Shown here: piece by piece, positions 18,805 to 27,222 of the stretch
Layout of the letters: each line of letters starts with the position of its first letter
Numbering within the stretch: the stretch's first letter is position 1
Assembly (NCBI GenBank): GCA_017937765.1
Contig: JAGBCY010000018.1
Coordinates: forward strand, 30,697-94,696
Source: Alistipes sp.
GTDB lineage: Bacteria > Bacteroidota > Bacteroidia > Bacteroidales > Rikenellaceae
DNA length: 64,000 nt
Direction: 5' to 3'
Translations under genes and position numbers: made by a program
The notes under the pieces: model-generated
The model's database searches: none
Told to the model about the DNA's origin: nothing
What the model saw: only the letters and a program-made list of their open reading frames with translations

Positions 18805-18924
18805 CAGAGCAGGCAAACGAGTGTAGCAGGCAAGAGGTGCGACCTATTAGAAGCAGAGAGTAGACAATAGGGCGCGAATTGTAAGCAAGCAGAGAGTAAA
18901 CAATAAACATTAAAAATAGAGATT

Positions 18925-19344
18925 ATGAACTTACTTTTTATTCAAGACGAGGCTCCCGCAGCTGCTGAGGCAGTTGTTACGGATGCTCCCGTAGAGACGG
19001 TGACTTACACCGAGGTTCCCGCAGAGGATATCGTAGCCGAGGAGGCTGCCGCAACTGAGGCTCAGGCCGCAGGTGGTGGTTACACCTTCTGGATTATGAT
19101 CATTGCTATGATCGCCATTATGTACTTCTTTATGTGGCGTCCTGAGTCGAAGCGTCGCAAGCAGATGGAGAACTTCCGTAAGGGCTTGAAGAAGGGTGAT
19201 AAGATCATCACTGCCGGTGGTATCTATGGCACTATCAAGGAGGTACACGACACGTCGCTCCTTATCGAGGTTGACAGCAACGTAACTCTTCGCATCGACA
19301 AGAATATGGTTGTTGGTGATCCCGCTGGTGGCGTTCGTCAGTAA
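18925..19344 (+). CDS. yajC: Preprotein translocase accessory subunit YajC
   Basis: YajC associates with SecDF at the inner membrane. The 139-residue protein has an Ala/Glu/Val-rich N-terminal extension (residues 8-48), then one membrane helix (FWIMIIAMIAIMYFFMW) and the family core RPESKRRKQMENFRKGLKKGDKIITAGGIYGTI. The N-terminal extension is longer than in E. coli. It is probably monocistronic, with its own promoter and terminator. Confidence 0.95.
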   Translation: MNLLFIQDEAPAAAEAVVTDAPVETVTYTEVPAEDIVAEEAAATEAQAAGGGYTFWIMIIAMIAIMYFFMWRPESKRRKQMENFRKGLKKGDKIITAGGIYGTIKEVHDTSLLIEVDSNVTLRIDKNMVVGDPAGGVRQ

Positions 19345-19365
19345 TCCTACGCGACAGCAAAAAGT

Positions 19366-19402
19366 AATGCGGCTCGGAGTTTTCCGGCCGCATTGCTTTT
19401 TT
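19366..19402. terminator. Terminator between convergent yajC and mscL
   Basis: AATGCGGC at 19366-19373 pairs with GCCGCATT at 19387-19394, followed by GCTTTTTTAG. The AAAAAG before the left arm could serve the minus strand. Confidence 0.8.
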
Positions 19403-19421
19403 AGTGATAACACCGCTAAGG

Positions 19422-19886
19422 TTACTTCTTCTCCTTCAGAATGTCGCGAATCTCCGCGAGGAGAACCTCCTCCTTCGAAGGCTCGGGTGCGGGAGCAGGT
19501 GCGGGAGCAGCTGCAGCCTCCTCCTCCTTCTTACGCAACGAGGTGAGCTTGTTGATAATCTTAATCATCACAAACACGCTAACGGCGATGATAAGGAAGT
19601 CGAGGCAGGTCTGCAAAAATGCGCCATACTTCCAGAGCACCTCAGCAACGGCAGGCGTTACAACCTCGCCAGCCTCATTCAACACTTCGGGCTGTGCAGC
19701 CTTGAGTACCACGCCGAGGTCGGAAAAGTTCTTACCACCGAGTGCCACGCCGATAGGAGGCATAATGATGTCGTTCACGAGCGATGTCACGATCTTGCCG
19801 AAAGCACCACCGATGATAACACCGACAGCCATATCGACAACGTTACCCTTCAATGCGAAGGTCTTAAACTCTTGCAAAAGTCCCAT
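19422..19886 (-). CDS. mscL: Large-conductance mechanosensitive channel
   Basis: MscL opens at high membrane tension to release solutes on osmotic downshock. The 154-residue protein has TM1 with the pore-lining [33 protein letters not shown], a periplasmic loop longer than in E. coli, TM2 ([21 protein letters not shown]), an Ala/Pro/Glu-rich linker and the C-terminal helix [16 protein letters not shown]. Start [15 protein letters not shown] is standard. Confidence 0.97.
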   Translation of the reverse strand: MGLLQEFKTFALKGNVVDMAVGVIIGGAFGKIVTSLVNDIIMPPIGVALGGKNFSDLGVVLKAAQPEVLNEAGEVVTPAVAEVLWKYGAFLQTCLDFLIIAVSVFVMIKIINKLTSLRKKEEEAAAAPAPAPAPEPSKEEVLLAEIRDILKEKK

Positions 19887-19926
19887 AATTGTCTGTTATT
19901 TCATTGTTAATTGTCTTTTCGAGATA

Positions 19927-19957
19927 CAAATCTAACAATAAAATTTTAATTATGCAA
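19927..19957 (-). promoter_or_regulatory. mscL promoter
   Basis: On the minus strand: TTG (19957-19955), a 20-nt spacer and TAGATTTG (19934-19927), about 40 nt before the start. Confidence 0.75.
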
Positions 19958-19992
19958 TTTTTATTGCACCTACGCGTTGTCCACCTCTACCC

Positions 19993-20038
19993 TAAAAACG
20001 ACGCGAGGGGCCGTGGCAACCAAACCACGAATCCCCTC
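19993..20038 (-). terminator. Terminator of the channel-lipoprotein pair
   Basis: On the minus strand, GAGGGG-ATT-CGTGG pairs with CCACG-GC-CCCTC around a TTTGGTTG loop. GCGTCGTTTTTAGG follows. Confidence 0.65.
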
Positions 20039-20106
20039 AGCGCGCCAACCGCCGTTGGCTCTACACTTTATACTTAACTATGCAATGGGTAAAAGGAAGT
20101 CTTGCG

Positions 20107-20685
20107 TTACTCGCCCTCGATGACTACGGTCTCATCCACCTCTACACCCCAGTCAAAGAGGTCGGCAGCACACTGCAAGGCGAGGTTGGCAACGAGCGTC
20201 GCGCCCGCTTGGTTACCCTCGACTATGGCGTCGAAAAATGCTGCGGTAGAGGGAAATGCGCGCTTAATCTTGTGCGACAGACAGTCGTAGAAGGCGCGTT
20301 GTGCCTGATGGTTAAGGCCTGCGGGCAGGATGCCATCGGCCACCAACTGCGGATAAGGGAAGATGTTACGCAGGTTGTGCGGATTGGTATTCAGCTCCTC
20401 GACTATGGTCGACACTACATAGACCTCCACCGTGTCGCCACGTCCGGGCAGCTCCACAAAGGTCGTGTAGACTGGATAGTCAACCTCGATGGCCTCGACC
20501 ACATCGCCCGAGAAGAGGGCAAACTCTGCATCGGCAAGGTTATCCAAGTAGACCATATCGCGGTAGGCACGCAACTCTCTACGTAGCTCCTCGCGCTCCT
20601 TCTCGCCCCAGCGTTGCTCCTTTGAGCATCCGCCGCTAAGCAACACGGCCACTAAGGCCACAGTTGTAAGTAAACTCTTTTTCAT
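20107..20685 (-). CDS. Lipoprotein of unknown function
   Basis: I do not recognise the family. The 192-residue protein starts at ATG 20685 with MKKSLLTTVALVAVLLSGGC, a clear lipobox. A charged helical stretch (KEREELRRELRAYRDM) follows, then mixed alpha/beta sequence and an alanine-rich C-terminal half with two Cys. It begins 7 nt after the ion-channel-like gene, so the two are probably cotranscribed and might work together; nothing in the sequence proves that. Confidence 0.75.
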   Translation of the reverse strand: MKKSLLTTVALVAVLLSGGCSKEQRWGEKEREELRRELRAYRDMVYLDNLADAEFALFSGDVVEAIEVDYPVYTTFVELPGRGDTVEVYVVSTIVEELNTNPHNLRNIFPYPQLVADGILPAGLNHQAQRAFYDCLSHKIKRAFPSTAAFFDAIVEGNQAGATLVANLALQCAADLFDWGVEVDETVVIEGE

Positions 20686-20692
20686 CGCTATT

Positions 20693-21388
20693 CTATTTTG
20701 AATTTGGTTTGTTCTCACCTTTCTCTGCAAGTTGCGTGCCATCCCCGGCTACGGGCTCATATAGCGAGGTGATGTAGACCGTAAAGACGGGAAACATTGC
20801 CATACCGAGTATTGGCAACAGCACGCACAGAATCTTGCCTATGACTGTCACGGGGAATATCTCCGCCCCCACGGTCGTGAGATTCATCCACGACCACCAC
20901 ATAGCATCGCCAAAGCTCGCGACGGCGTGGTTCACGGGTGCCTCGTACTCGTAGAAGAGAAGTGCAGCTACGTAGCTCGAGAGCACGACCGTGGCAATAT
21001 ATGCCCATACAAGGCGTGTGGCACGGCGGTTTATCAGCCAGCGCAGGGTTATGTATAGGGCCATCACGGAGCGCAGCACGACGATGCCACTGAGGACCAT
21101 CTCCCACCGATGCGAGAACTCCACGTCGAGCCAGACGGCTATGGCGTGGTATGGAATCGAGAGGAGTAATATATATAGGTTACGACCGAGGAAGCGCACG
21201 GGGTGCGGCGCGTGAGCCATAAGCACGAAGAAGTCGAAGCAGTAGATGGCACAGACCACGGCCGTGGCGAGGGTAAACATCGAGGTGAAGGCCTCGAGCT
21301 CGCGGTAGTAGATTATCTCGAGCGATAGGGCTAAAAGCAGCGTGATGCTGGCAATGAGCGTGAGGATATTTGTGGCGCGTAGAAGCAT
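20693..21388 (-). CDS. Potassium-channel-like membrane protein with altered selectivity filter
   Basis: A 231-residue protein with about six membrane helices. The last two plus a pore helix resemble bacterial voltage-gated-type K+ channels: SFGDAMWWSWMNLTTVG at residues 158-174, then FPVTVIGKILCVLLPILGMAMFPVFTVYI. The usual filter TVGYGD is TVGAEI here (Ala175, Glu176), so ion preference is probably changed or the pore is non-selective or inactive. The S4-like helix (VVLRSVMALYITLRWL) has only two Arg. It is followed by a lipoprotein gene after 7 nt. The family call is solid; function is not. Confidence 0.82.
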   Translation of the reverse strand: MLLRATNILTLIASITLLLALSLEIIYYRELEAFTSMFTLATAVVCAIYCFDFFVLMAHAPHPVRFLGRNLYILLLSIPYHAIAVWLDVEFSHRWEMVLSGIVVLRSVMALYITLRWLINRRATRLVWAYIATVVLSSYVAALLFYEYEAPVNHAVASFGDAMWWSWMNLTTVGAEIFPVTVIGKILCVLLPILGMAMFPVFTVYITSLYEPVAGDGTQLAEKGENKPNSK

Positions 21389-21450
21389 CTGTTAGTTTAT
21401 CGGTTCGGGGGCAAGAACTATGCCTCGGGGCGAAAAAATCGGGACGTTTG

Positions 21451-21482
21451 TTTGGAGGGTTATGGCAAATGTGCTACCTTTG
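21451..21482 (+). promoter_or_regulatory. Promoter of the BACON lipoprotein gene
   Basis: TTTG at 21451-21454, a 20-nt spacer and TACCTTTG at 21475-21482, about 42 nt before the ATG. Confidence 0.8.
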
Positions 21483-21524
21483 TCGCGTGGTATTAGGACA
21501 ATACATTAAACAATAATAACTTTT

Positions 21525-23399
21525 ATGACACTTAAAAATCTCTTCTCAATCGTGGCCCTCACCGCCCTCACCCTCTTTGTGGCGTGCGACAATAAGGGTA
21601 ACGAAACCGACAACGGCTCGGGAGCTACTACATTCGTATTGGAGCAGACCGAGATGGAGTTTTCGTGCGACGGCGGTCTCGGCACGGTGAACTACACTAT
21701 TACCAACCCCGTGCAGGGTGGCGTGGTGCTCACCGACTGCAGCGCAAGCTGGATTAAGGACCTTAGCACCGCAACCTACGGCTCAATCAAGTTTACCGTA
21801 GCACCCAACTACACAAACAATGTTCGCGAGGCTGCCATCAACGTGCAGTACACCGGTATCGAGGGTAGCTTCAGCGTGACGGTACGTCAGGCCGCTTCGG
21901 AGGCCCCCGTCTTTAGCTATAAGGTTGTCTACACCGACCCCCGCACAATTCTTCTCGACGTTGTGCCCGCCGATAAGGAGACTGCCTTTATCACTGGTTC
22001 ATACTCTAAGTCTCACATCGAGGCCTTCAACCTCGGCAACGACATCGCCCTCTTTGGCTACCACCTCCAGTCATTGAGCTACGAGGCCGACCGCGCAGGA
22101 CAGTCGTTCCTGAACTACTTGCAGAACGTATCGTATCGCGGCGAGGCTCTCAACGTGGAGTTCACGGATCTTAACCCCGACACAGAGTATGTTGTGTTTA
22201 GCTACCATATTGACCTTGCAAACGCTACGATTATCGGCGATATCTACCGCGAGACTATCCTCACGGGTAAGCCTGCGCAGTCGGATGCTACGTTCGATAT
22301 GACGCTCTCGGTTGAGAACAATGTCATCACTCAGGATATCACCGTAAGCGACGAGCAGACATACTTCTACACTGGCTACTGGAAAGTCAACGAGTTTTAT
22401 ATGTACTACGGCCGCGATGCTGTGATGGAGGAGGTATTCCCCGCAAAGTGGAACGAGACGGTAATCATCCAGCAGTCGTATGGTAAGAGCGTGGCTCAGA
22501 TCCTCGAGGAGTTCTGCAAGCAGGGCTCACAGTCAATCGTTAACACCGGTCTTGCTAACTATACCGAGTATGTATTCTACGTCTTTGCTGTTGACACAGC
22601 ATCGGGCTTTGTTGCTTCGGAGCCCGTCATCGCCACCGCAACGACCACAAGCGTTCAGGACTCGGGTGTGACGATCGACATCACCGTGGAGGATATCTTC
22701 GCCCGCACGGCTAACGTCTACTGGAAGGCAAGCTCGAAGTCGGCGCAGTTTGAGCGTAGCGTGCTCACGATGAGCCAGTATGAGGCTCTGGGAGCATCGG
22801 ATCAGGAGCGTTTCGAAAACATCCGCAAGCAGTACGGTACCTTCTACGTAGCTACGGGTGATACCGATATGAACCTCTACAACCTCGAGCCTAACACCAC
22901 CTATGTTGCCTTTGCATATGGTGTTGACGGCGAGACTCCCAACACGCGTATCTATACCACCGAGTTCCGCACGTTGAGCGATACGCCCGGTAGCTCGAAC
23001 ATCTCGCTTAGCTTGGGTGAGCACTATAATTTGGCGGAGGTTGCAGCCGTAGATGCTACTCACTGGGGTGACTATGCCGGCTACTCGGATAGCGCGCTCC
23101 TTACCGCAACAATCAGCGGTGCGGCAACTGGCGATAAGGTGTATATTATGTGGTCGACCTTCCCGTTGGACTACTACTCGGATGATGCCCAGTGGCTCCG
23201 CGATGTGGCTAATGATAAGTGGGAGGTGAACTGCTACTCGAACTATAACTTCATATTTGAATACGAGCGCGAGTACTCTATTATCGCCGTGGCTCAGGAT
23301 TCTAACGGTAACTACGGCCGAGTATTCAAGAAATCGGTTATCCTCTACCGTAGCGACGATGCCGATGCAGCAAGCTACGTCTACAAGGAGAACAAATAG
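21525..23399 (+). CDS. BACON-domain surface lipoprotein
   Basis: A 624-residue lipoprotein (lipobox LTLFVACD). Residues 35-120 match the BACON beta-sandwich: LEQTEMEFSCDGGLGTVNYTITNP, then CSASWIKDL, KFTVAPNYTNNVREAAINVQYTGIEGSFSVTVRQ. The rest contains repeated fibronectin-like segments marked by NPDTEYVVFSY, NYTEYVFYVFAVD and EPNTTYVAFAYGVDG. BACON domains are linked to carbohydrate or mucin contact, but no catalytic domain is visible here. I infer a surface adhesin or glycan-binding protein. It is monocistronic, with a promoter and terminator. Confidence 0.88.
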   Translation: MTLKNLFSIVALTALTLFVACDNKGNETDNGSGATTFVLEQTEMEFSCDGGLGTVNYTITNPVQGGVVLTDCSASWIKDLSTATYGSIKFTVAPNYTNNVREAAINVQYTGIEGSFSVTVRQAASEAPVFSYKVVYTDPRTILLDVVPADKETAFITGSYSKSHIEAFNLGNDIALFGYHLQSLSYEADRAGQSFLNYLQNVSYRGEALNVEFTDLNPDTEYVVFSYHIDLANATIIGDIYRETILTGKPAQSDATFDMTLSVENNVITQDITVSDEQTYFYTGYWKVNEFYMYYGRDAVMEEVFPAKWNETVIIQQSYGKSVAQILEEFCKQGSQSIVNTGLANYTEYVFYVFAVDTASGFVASEPVIATATTTSVQDSGVTIDITVEDIFARTANVYWKASSKSAQFERSVLTMSQYEALGASDQERFENIRKQYGTFYVATGDTDMNLYNLEPNTTYVAFAYGVDGETPNTRIYTTEFRTLSDTPGSSNISLSLGEHYNLAEVAAVDATHWGDYAGYSDSALLTATISGAATGDKVYIMWSTFPLDYYSDDAQWLRDVANDKWEVNCYSNYNFIFEYEREYSIIAVAQDSNGNYGRVFKKSVILYRSDDADAASYVYKENK

Positions 23400-23421
23400 T
23401 CGAACATCGGGCTCTGCAAAC

Positions 23422-23455
23422 AGTATCCCGGCCACAAGCTGGGATACTTTTTTAT
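23422..23455 (+). terminator. Terminator of the BACON lipoprotein gene
   Basis: AGTATCCC at 23422-23429 pairs with GGGATACT at 23441-23448 and runs into TTTTTTAT. Confidence 0.85.
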
Positions 23456-23553
23456 AAGTGTGCAATCGCCCTTCTGATGCGCTGGGGTTATGGTTTTGCT
23501 AATATCTATAAGTTGTTCTTATCGGTGGATAAATTAATACAATCGAAAAACTA

Positions 23554-23583
23554 TTGCAAAAAGCAAAATTAATACTATCTTTG
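23554..23583 (+). promoter_or_regulatory. Rubrerythrin promoter
   Basis: TTG at 23554-23556, a 19-nt spacer and TATCTTTG at 23576-23583. A 49-nt A-rich leader follows. Confidence 0.85.
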
Positions 23584-23632
23584 CATCAGGAAAACAAAAA
23601 ATAATTAACAAACCTATAAAACTTAAAAGACT

Positions 23633-24169
23633 ATGAAAGATTTGAAAGGAACAAAGACTGAGAAGAACTTGTGGGAGGCTTTTGCTGGTGAGTCACAGGC
23701 ACGCAACAAGTATACATATTTCGCATCGAAGGCAAAGAAGGATGGCTATGTTCAGATAGCTAAGATCTTCGAGGAGACCGCCGCTAACGAGAAGGAGCAC
23801 GCCGAGATTTGGTTCAAGTTGCTCCAGGGCATCGGCTCAACTGCCGAAAACCTCAAGTCTGCTGCCGAGGGCGAGAACTACGAGTGGACAGATATGTATG
23901 CTGAGATGGCTAAGGATGCTCGCGAGGAGGGCTTCGACCACATCGCATTCCTCTTCGACGAGGTTGGTAAGATTGAGCGAGAGCACGAGGAGCGTTACCG
24001 CAAGCTCTTGGCTAACGTAGAGGGTGGCTTGGTATTCTCGCGCGATGGTGATATGATCTGGCAGTGCTCGAACTGCGGCCATATCCACGTAGGCCAGAAG
24101 GCTCCCGAGGTGTGCCCCGTGTGCGTTCATCCGCAGGCATACTTCCAGATCAAGGCTGAGAACTATTAG
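23633..24169 (+). CDS. rbr: Rubrerythrin
   Basis: A non-haem di-iron peroxidase that detoxifies hydrogen peroxide in anaerobes. The 178-residue protein has the four-helix ferritin-like domain with [17 protein letters not shown] and [14 protein letters not shown], and then [18 protein letters not shown], supplying the Glu/His ligands. The C-terminal rubredoxin-like domain has CSNCGHIH and CPVC for one iron. The spacing between its Cys pairs is typical. It has its own promoter and a hairpin terminator. Confidence 0.97.
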   Translation: MKDLKGTKTEKNLWEAFAGESQARNKYTYFASKAKKDGYVQIAKIFEETAANEKEHAEIWFKLLQGIGSTAENLKSAAEGENYEWTDMYAEMAKDAREEGFDHIAFLFDEVGKIEREHEERYRKLLANVEGGLVFSRDGDMIWQCSNCGHIHVGQKAPEVCPVCVHPQAYFQIKAENY

Positions 24170-24223
24170 TAGGTGTCGGGGAGGGCTTAGGAGTTCTCCC
24201 CGCTCTATTCCCGTATCGTAAGA

Positions 24224-24250
24224 CCTCCCTCGGTAAAGGGAGGCTTTATT
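24224..24250 (+). terminator. Terminator after rubrerythrin
   Basis: CCTCCCT at 24224-24230 pairs with AGGGAGG at 24237-24243, followed by CTTTATT. Confidence 0.75.
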
Positions 24251-24285
24251 ATGTTAGGCTCTAAATTTGAAATAGGACTAATGCT

Positions 24286-25065
24286 ATGACAACGACACTG
24301 ATACTTCTTGCCCCTTTTGTGGGAACGGTCATCGGAGCCTCCACGGTGCTCTTCGCGCGTAGGAGCGTGTCGCTACGTGTGCAGAACGCGTTGCTTGGCT
24401 TTGCTGCGGGCGTGATGGTTGCTGCCTCTGTATGGTCGCTCGTTATCCCCGCTATCGACCTCTCGGAGGGTATGGGGCGTATGAGCTGGTTGCCTGCCGC
24501 GGTGGGTATCATCCTCGGTATGCTCTTCCTCTTAGGTCTCGATAGCCTCATCCCCCACCAACACCCTACATCCGATACGCGCGAGGGTCTTAGCTCGTCG
24601 CTCGGTAAGCGTCAGATGCTTATGCTTGCCGTCACGTTGCACAACATCCCCGAGGGTATGGCTGTGGGTGCCGTTGTGGCTGGAGCTATGAGCGGCAGTG
24701 CCGAGATATCTATGGCTGCAGCTGCGGCGTTGGCCTTAGGTATGGCTATACAGAACGTCCCCGAGGGTGCCATCATCTCGCTGCCGTTGCGTGCCGATGG
24801 AGCATCACGACGAAAGGCCTTTGGCTATGGTGCTCTCTCGGGTGTGGTTGAACCTATCTCGGCAGTGGTAATGATACTGCTCTTTGAACATATATCGCCC
24901 GCGCTACCCTACCTGCTCGCCTTCTCGGCGGGAGCTATGCTCTATGTCGTTGTCGAGGAGCTGATCCCCGAGACGCAGCAGGGCAAGCACTCCGACATCG
25001 GAACCATCGCCTTCGCCATCGGCTTTGTTATTATGATGATTCTCGACGTGGCCTTAGGTGCATAG
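24286..25065 (+). CDS. ZIP-family divalent metal transporter
   Basis: Imports zinc or other divalent metals through the inner membrane. The 259-residue protein has about eight helices. The transport-site motifs are in helices 4 and 5: LAVTLHNIPEGMAVG and MAIQNVPEGAIISLPL. The short loop LIPHQHPTS may bind metal. The layout matches the GufA/ZupT branch. The second motif starts with Gln rather than His. No metal-responsive operator is visible. Confidence 0.93.
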   Translation: MTTTLILLAPFVGTVIGASTVLFARRSVSLRVQNALLGFAAGVMVAASVWSLVIPAIDLSEGMGRMSWLPAAVGIILGMLFLLGLDSLIPHQHPTSDTREGLSSSLGKRQMLMLAVTLHNIPEGMAVGAVVAGAMSGSAEISMAAAAALALGMAIQNVPEGAIISLPLRADGASRRKAFGYGALSGVVEPISAVVMILLFEHISPALPYLLAFSAGAMLYVVVEELIPETQQGKHSDIGTIAFAIGFVIMMILDVALGA

Positions 25066-25162
25066 CCTCACGCGTCGCCGCCAGCCAAAGCCCCGACATC
25101 ATACACCCCCCCCGTTATCTTTCAACCGAGGAGAGAATTATCGGGTGGATTTTTATATTTAG

Positions 25163-25193
25163 TTGTTTATTCAGCCAAAATTTTCTATTTTTG
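25163..25193 (+). promoter_or_regulatory. Promoter of the purine permease gene
   Basis: TTG at 25163-25165, a 20-nt spacer and TATTTTTG at 25186-25193. The 26-nt leader is too short for a purine riboswitch. Confidence 0.8.
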
Positions 25194-25219
25194 TAGCTGT
25201 TTAGAAAAACATTGCTACT

Positions 25220-26512
25220 ATGCTCAATAAACTCTTTGGGTTGGATTCCACAAAGACAACCGTAAGAACAGAGATTCTTGCCGGTATCACAACATTCCTC
25301 ACGATGTCGTATATCCTTGCTGTCAACCCCGCGATGTTCTCGGAACTCGAGGGTATGCCAGCAGGATCGGTCTTTACCTCTACCTCGATAGCAGCCATCG
25401 TTGGCTGTCTGGTTATGGCGTTCTGGGGTAAGCTACCCTTCGGTCTGGCACCGGGTATGGGACTCAATGCCTTCTTCGTCTATACGGTGTGTCTCGGTAT
25501 GGGTTACCCGTGGCAGTTTGCACTGACGGCCGTGTTTATCGAGGGTATCATCTTCATCCTGATGACTATTACGAACATCCGCGAAGCCATAGTGCATGCC
25601 ATCCCGGCGAATTTGCGCTACGCTATTGGTGCGGGTATCGGCCTCTTTATCGCCTTTATCGGCCTTCAGAACGGCGGTGTCATCGTGGGCGATAAGGCTA
25701 CGCTTGTAGCTCTTGCCGATATCACCTCGGGACCTGCACTTCTCTCGCTTATCGGCCTGTTGCTCACGGGTTTCCTCTATGCACGTAAGGTGCGTGGCGC
25801 GATGCTTATCGGTATTCTTGTTACGACCTTTATCGGCATACCTATGGGTATCACACAGTTTAAGGGTCTGCTCTCGGCTCCCGAGTCTATCGCTCCGCTA
25901 TTCTGTCAGTTCGACTGGTCGAATATCCTCTCGCTCGATATGGTTGTGGTGGTCTTTACCTTCCTGTTTATAGATATGTTCGACACGGTGGGTACGCTTA
26001 TCGGTGTCTGTACGAAGGCAAATATGATCGACAAGAATGGCCGTATCCCGCGTCTTAAGGAGGCATTTATGGCCGATGCTATCGCAACGACGGTGGGTGC
26101 TATGATTGGCACATCGACGACGACGACCTACGTCGAGAGTGCTTCGGGCGTGTCGCAGGGTGGTCGCTCGGGTCTCACGGCCTTTACCATCGCCTGCTGT
26201 TTTATGGTGACGCTCTTCTTCTCGCCGCTCTTCCTCTCGATACCCGCCTCGGCAACAGCTCCCGTGCTCGTTATCGTTGGTCTGTTGATGCTTGAGCCTG
26301 TACGTAATATCGACTTTAGCGACTATACCGAGTCGATTCCCGCCTTCGTGTGTATCGTGACAATGCCTTTCGCGTACTCTATCTCGGATGGTATTTTGCT
26401 CGGAATGATCTCGTATGTGTTGCTCAACTTCATCAGCGGCAAGTTTAAGAAGATCACCCCGGCGATGTTTATTCTTGCGGTACTCTTCATACTGAAATAT
26501 ATCTTCATCTAA
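25220..26512 (+). CDS. NCS2-family purine permease (AzgA/GhxP type)
   Basis: Proton-coupled importer of adenine, guanine or hypoxanthine. The 430-residue protein has 12-14 membrane segments and the signatures of the AzgA-like branch: TEILAGITTFLTMSYILAVNP near the N-terminus, GMGLNAFFVY, and FLFIDMFDTVGTLIGV. The substrate-site region GTSTTTTYVESASGVSQGGRSGLTA follows. Which purine it takes cannot be told. It is monocistronic, with a promoter and terminator. Confidence 0.95.
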   Translation: MLNKLFGLDSTKTTVRTEILAGITTFLTMSYILAVNPAMFSELEGMPAGSVFTSTSIAAIVGCLVMAFWGKLPFGLAPGMGLNAFFVYTVCLGMGYPWQFALTAVFIEGIIFILMTITNIREAIVHAIPANLRYAIGAGIGLFIAFIGLQNGGVIVGDKATLVALADITSGPALLSLIGLLLTGFLYARKVRGAMLIGILVTTFIGIPMGITQFKGLLSAPESIAPLFCQFDWSNILSLDMVVVVFTFLFIDMFDTVGTLIGVCTKANMIDKNGRIPRLKEAFMADAIATTVGAMIGTSTTTTYVESASGVSQGGRSGLTAFTIACCFMVTLFFSPLFLSIPASATAPVLVIVGLLMLEPVRNIDFSDYTESIPAFVCIVTMPFAYSISDGILLGMISYVLLNFISGKFKKITPAMFILAVLFILKYIFI

Positions 26513-26546
26513 CGTGACTTAAGCGCGTCGGTGATTTGACGACCGA

Positions 26547-26600
26547 GGCCAACCAGTGAGATTACTCCATATCGAGAGCCTCCTCTGGTTGGTCTTTTTT
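26547..26600 (+). terminator. Terminator after the purine permease gene
   Basis: CCAACCAG at 26549-26556 pairs with CTGGTTGG at 26585-26592, with outer G-U and G-C pairs, and is followed by TCTTTTTTTG. The loop is long (28 nt). Confidence 0.75.
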
Positions 26601-26658
26601 TGTTGGTGAAGAGTGGTTTATTTGTACTGTTATCTTTATTGGAATGTCTTGCCACGCC

Positions 26659-26761
26659 GTCATCCTGAGCGGAACGAAGTGGAGTCGAAGGATCTCGAGG
26701 GTAGTACGCCCTTGCAATCCCGATGCGGACCTTGAGATTCTTCGCATACGCTCATAATGAC
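26659..26761. repeat. Palindromic intergenic element, copy 2
   Basis: It starts GTCATCCTGAGC and ends GCTCATAATGAC, with internal GTCGAAGGATCT and GAGATTCTTCG also inverted. It is related to 2444-2539. Confidence 0.7.
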
Positions 26762-26769
26762 ATACTTAG

Positions 26770-26805
26770 GCAATTAGTAATTAGTAGAGAGTAATTAGTA
26801 ATAAC
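26770..26805. repeat. Dispersed intergenic repeat (TTAGTAATTAGTAG type)
   Basis: AATTAGTAATTAGTAGAGAGTAATTAGTAATA, the same family as the run at 10753. Confidence 0.7.
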
Positions 26806-26809
26806 CGTT

Positions 26810-26870
26810 ACAAACAACGAAAGACACCCTAAGGTGTCTTTGTCGTTTGTGGAGGATATGAGATTCGAAC
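26810..26870 (-). repeat. Duplicated tRNA-Ala 3' end with terminator (copy without tRNA body)
   Basis: It is identical to 26971-27031 except for one base in the terminator loop. It holds the last 21 nt of tRNA-Ala (T-loop TTCGAATC plus acceptor strand) and the hairpin AAAGACACC/GGTGTCTTT. Sequence beyond it (CCGCGGAAAACCCGCGG) is unrelated to the tRNA. The 26513-27222 spacer holds no protein gene that I can see. Confidence 0.9.
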
Positions 26871-26980
26871 CCGCGGAAAACCCGCGGAGATTTTTATATT
26901 TACATTCCTCCTATCCTCCTTTGGCAAAGGAGGGAAAAAGAGTTCGTTCGTGCAAATCTCGCTACCCCCTACAAACAACG

Positions 26981-27002
26981 AAAGACACCCGAAGGTGTCT
27001 TT
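26981..27002 (-). terminator. tRNA-Ala terminator
   Basis: On the minus strand AAAGACACC-TTCG-GGTGTCTTT, a nine-bp stem with a UUCG-type tetraloop, just downstream of the tRNA. Confidence 0.85.
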
Positions 27003-27010
27003 GTCGTTTG

Positions 27011-27084
27011 TGGAGGATATGAGATTCGAACTCACGACCTCTTGCATGCCATGCAAGCGCTCTAACCAGCTGAGCTAAACCCCC
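27011..27084 (-). tRNA. tRNA-Ala (anticodon GGC)
   Basis: The minus strand folds as a 74-nt cloverleaf: acceptor GGGGGTT/ATCCTCC, D-arm GCTC/GAGC, anticodon stem CTTGC/GCAAG with loop ATGGCAT (anticodon GGC), and T-arm with TTCGAAT. The alanine identity pair G3:U70 is present. There is a T6-T67 mismatch in the acceptor stem. CCA is not encoded. It lies on the same strand as alaS and downstream of it. Confidence 0.95.
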
Positions 27085-27095
27085 AATCGTTGGCG

Positions 27096-27125
27096 CAAAG
27101 ATACACCTATTTTCTAAATATGCAA
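27096..27125 (-). promoter_or_regulatory. tRNA-Ala promoter
   Basis: On the minus strand: TTG (27125-27123), a 19-nt spacer and TATCTTTG (27103-27096), 11 nt before the tRNA. Confidence 0.85.
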
Positions 27126-27159
27126 AATATCACGCCGATTTTTTCGCGGTGAGCGCGCT

Positions 27160-27196
27160 AAAAAAATGCCGCCCAGGTGGTAACACCCGGACGACA
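27160..27196 (-). terminator. Terminator of alaS-gpmI
   Basis: On the minus strand GTCGTCCGGGTG pairs with CACCTGGGCGGC, using G-U pairs and one mismatch, and runs into ATTTTTTT. Confidence 0.75.
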
Positions 27197-27222
27197 TCTT
27201 GTTGCTCGTGTGGCGAGTAATT

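Noticed and set aside
25066-25219. Purine riboswitch before the purine permease gene
   Set aside because: The predicted leader is only about 26 nt, too short for the aptamer.
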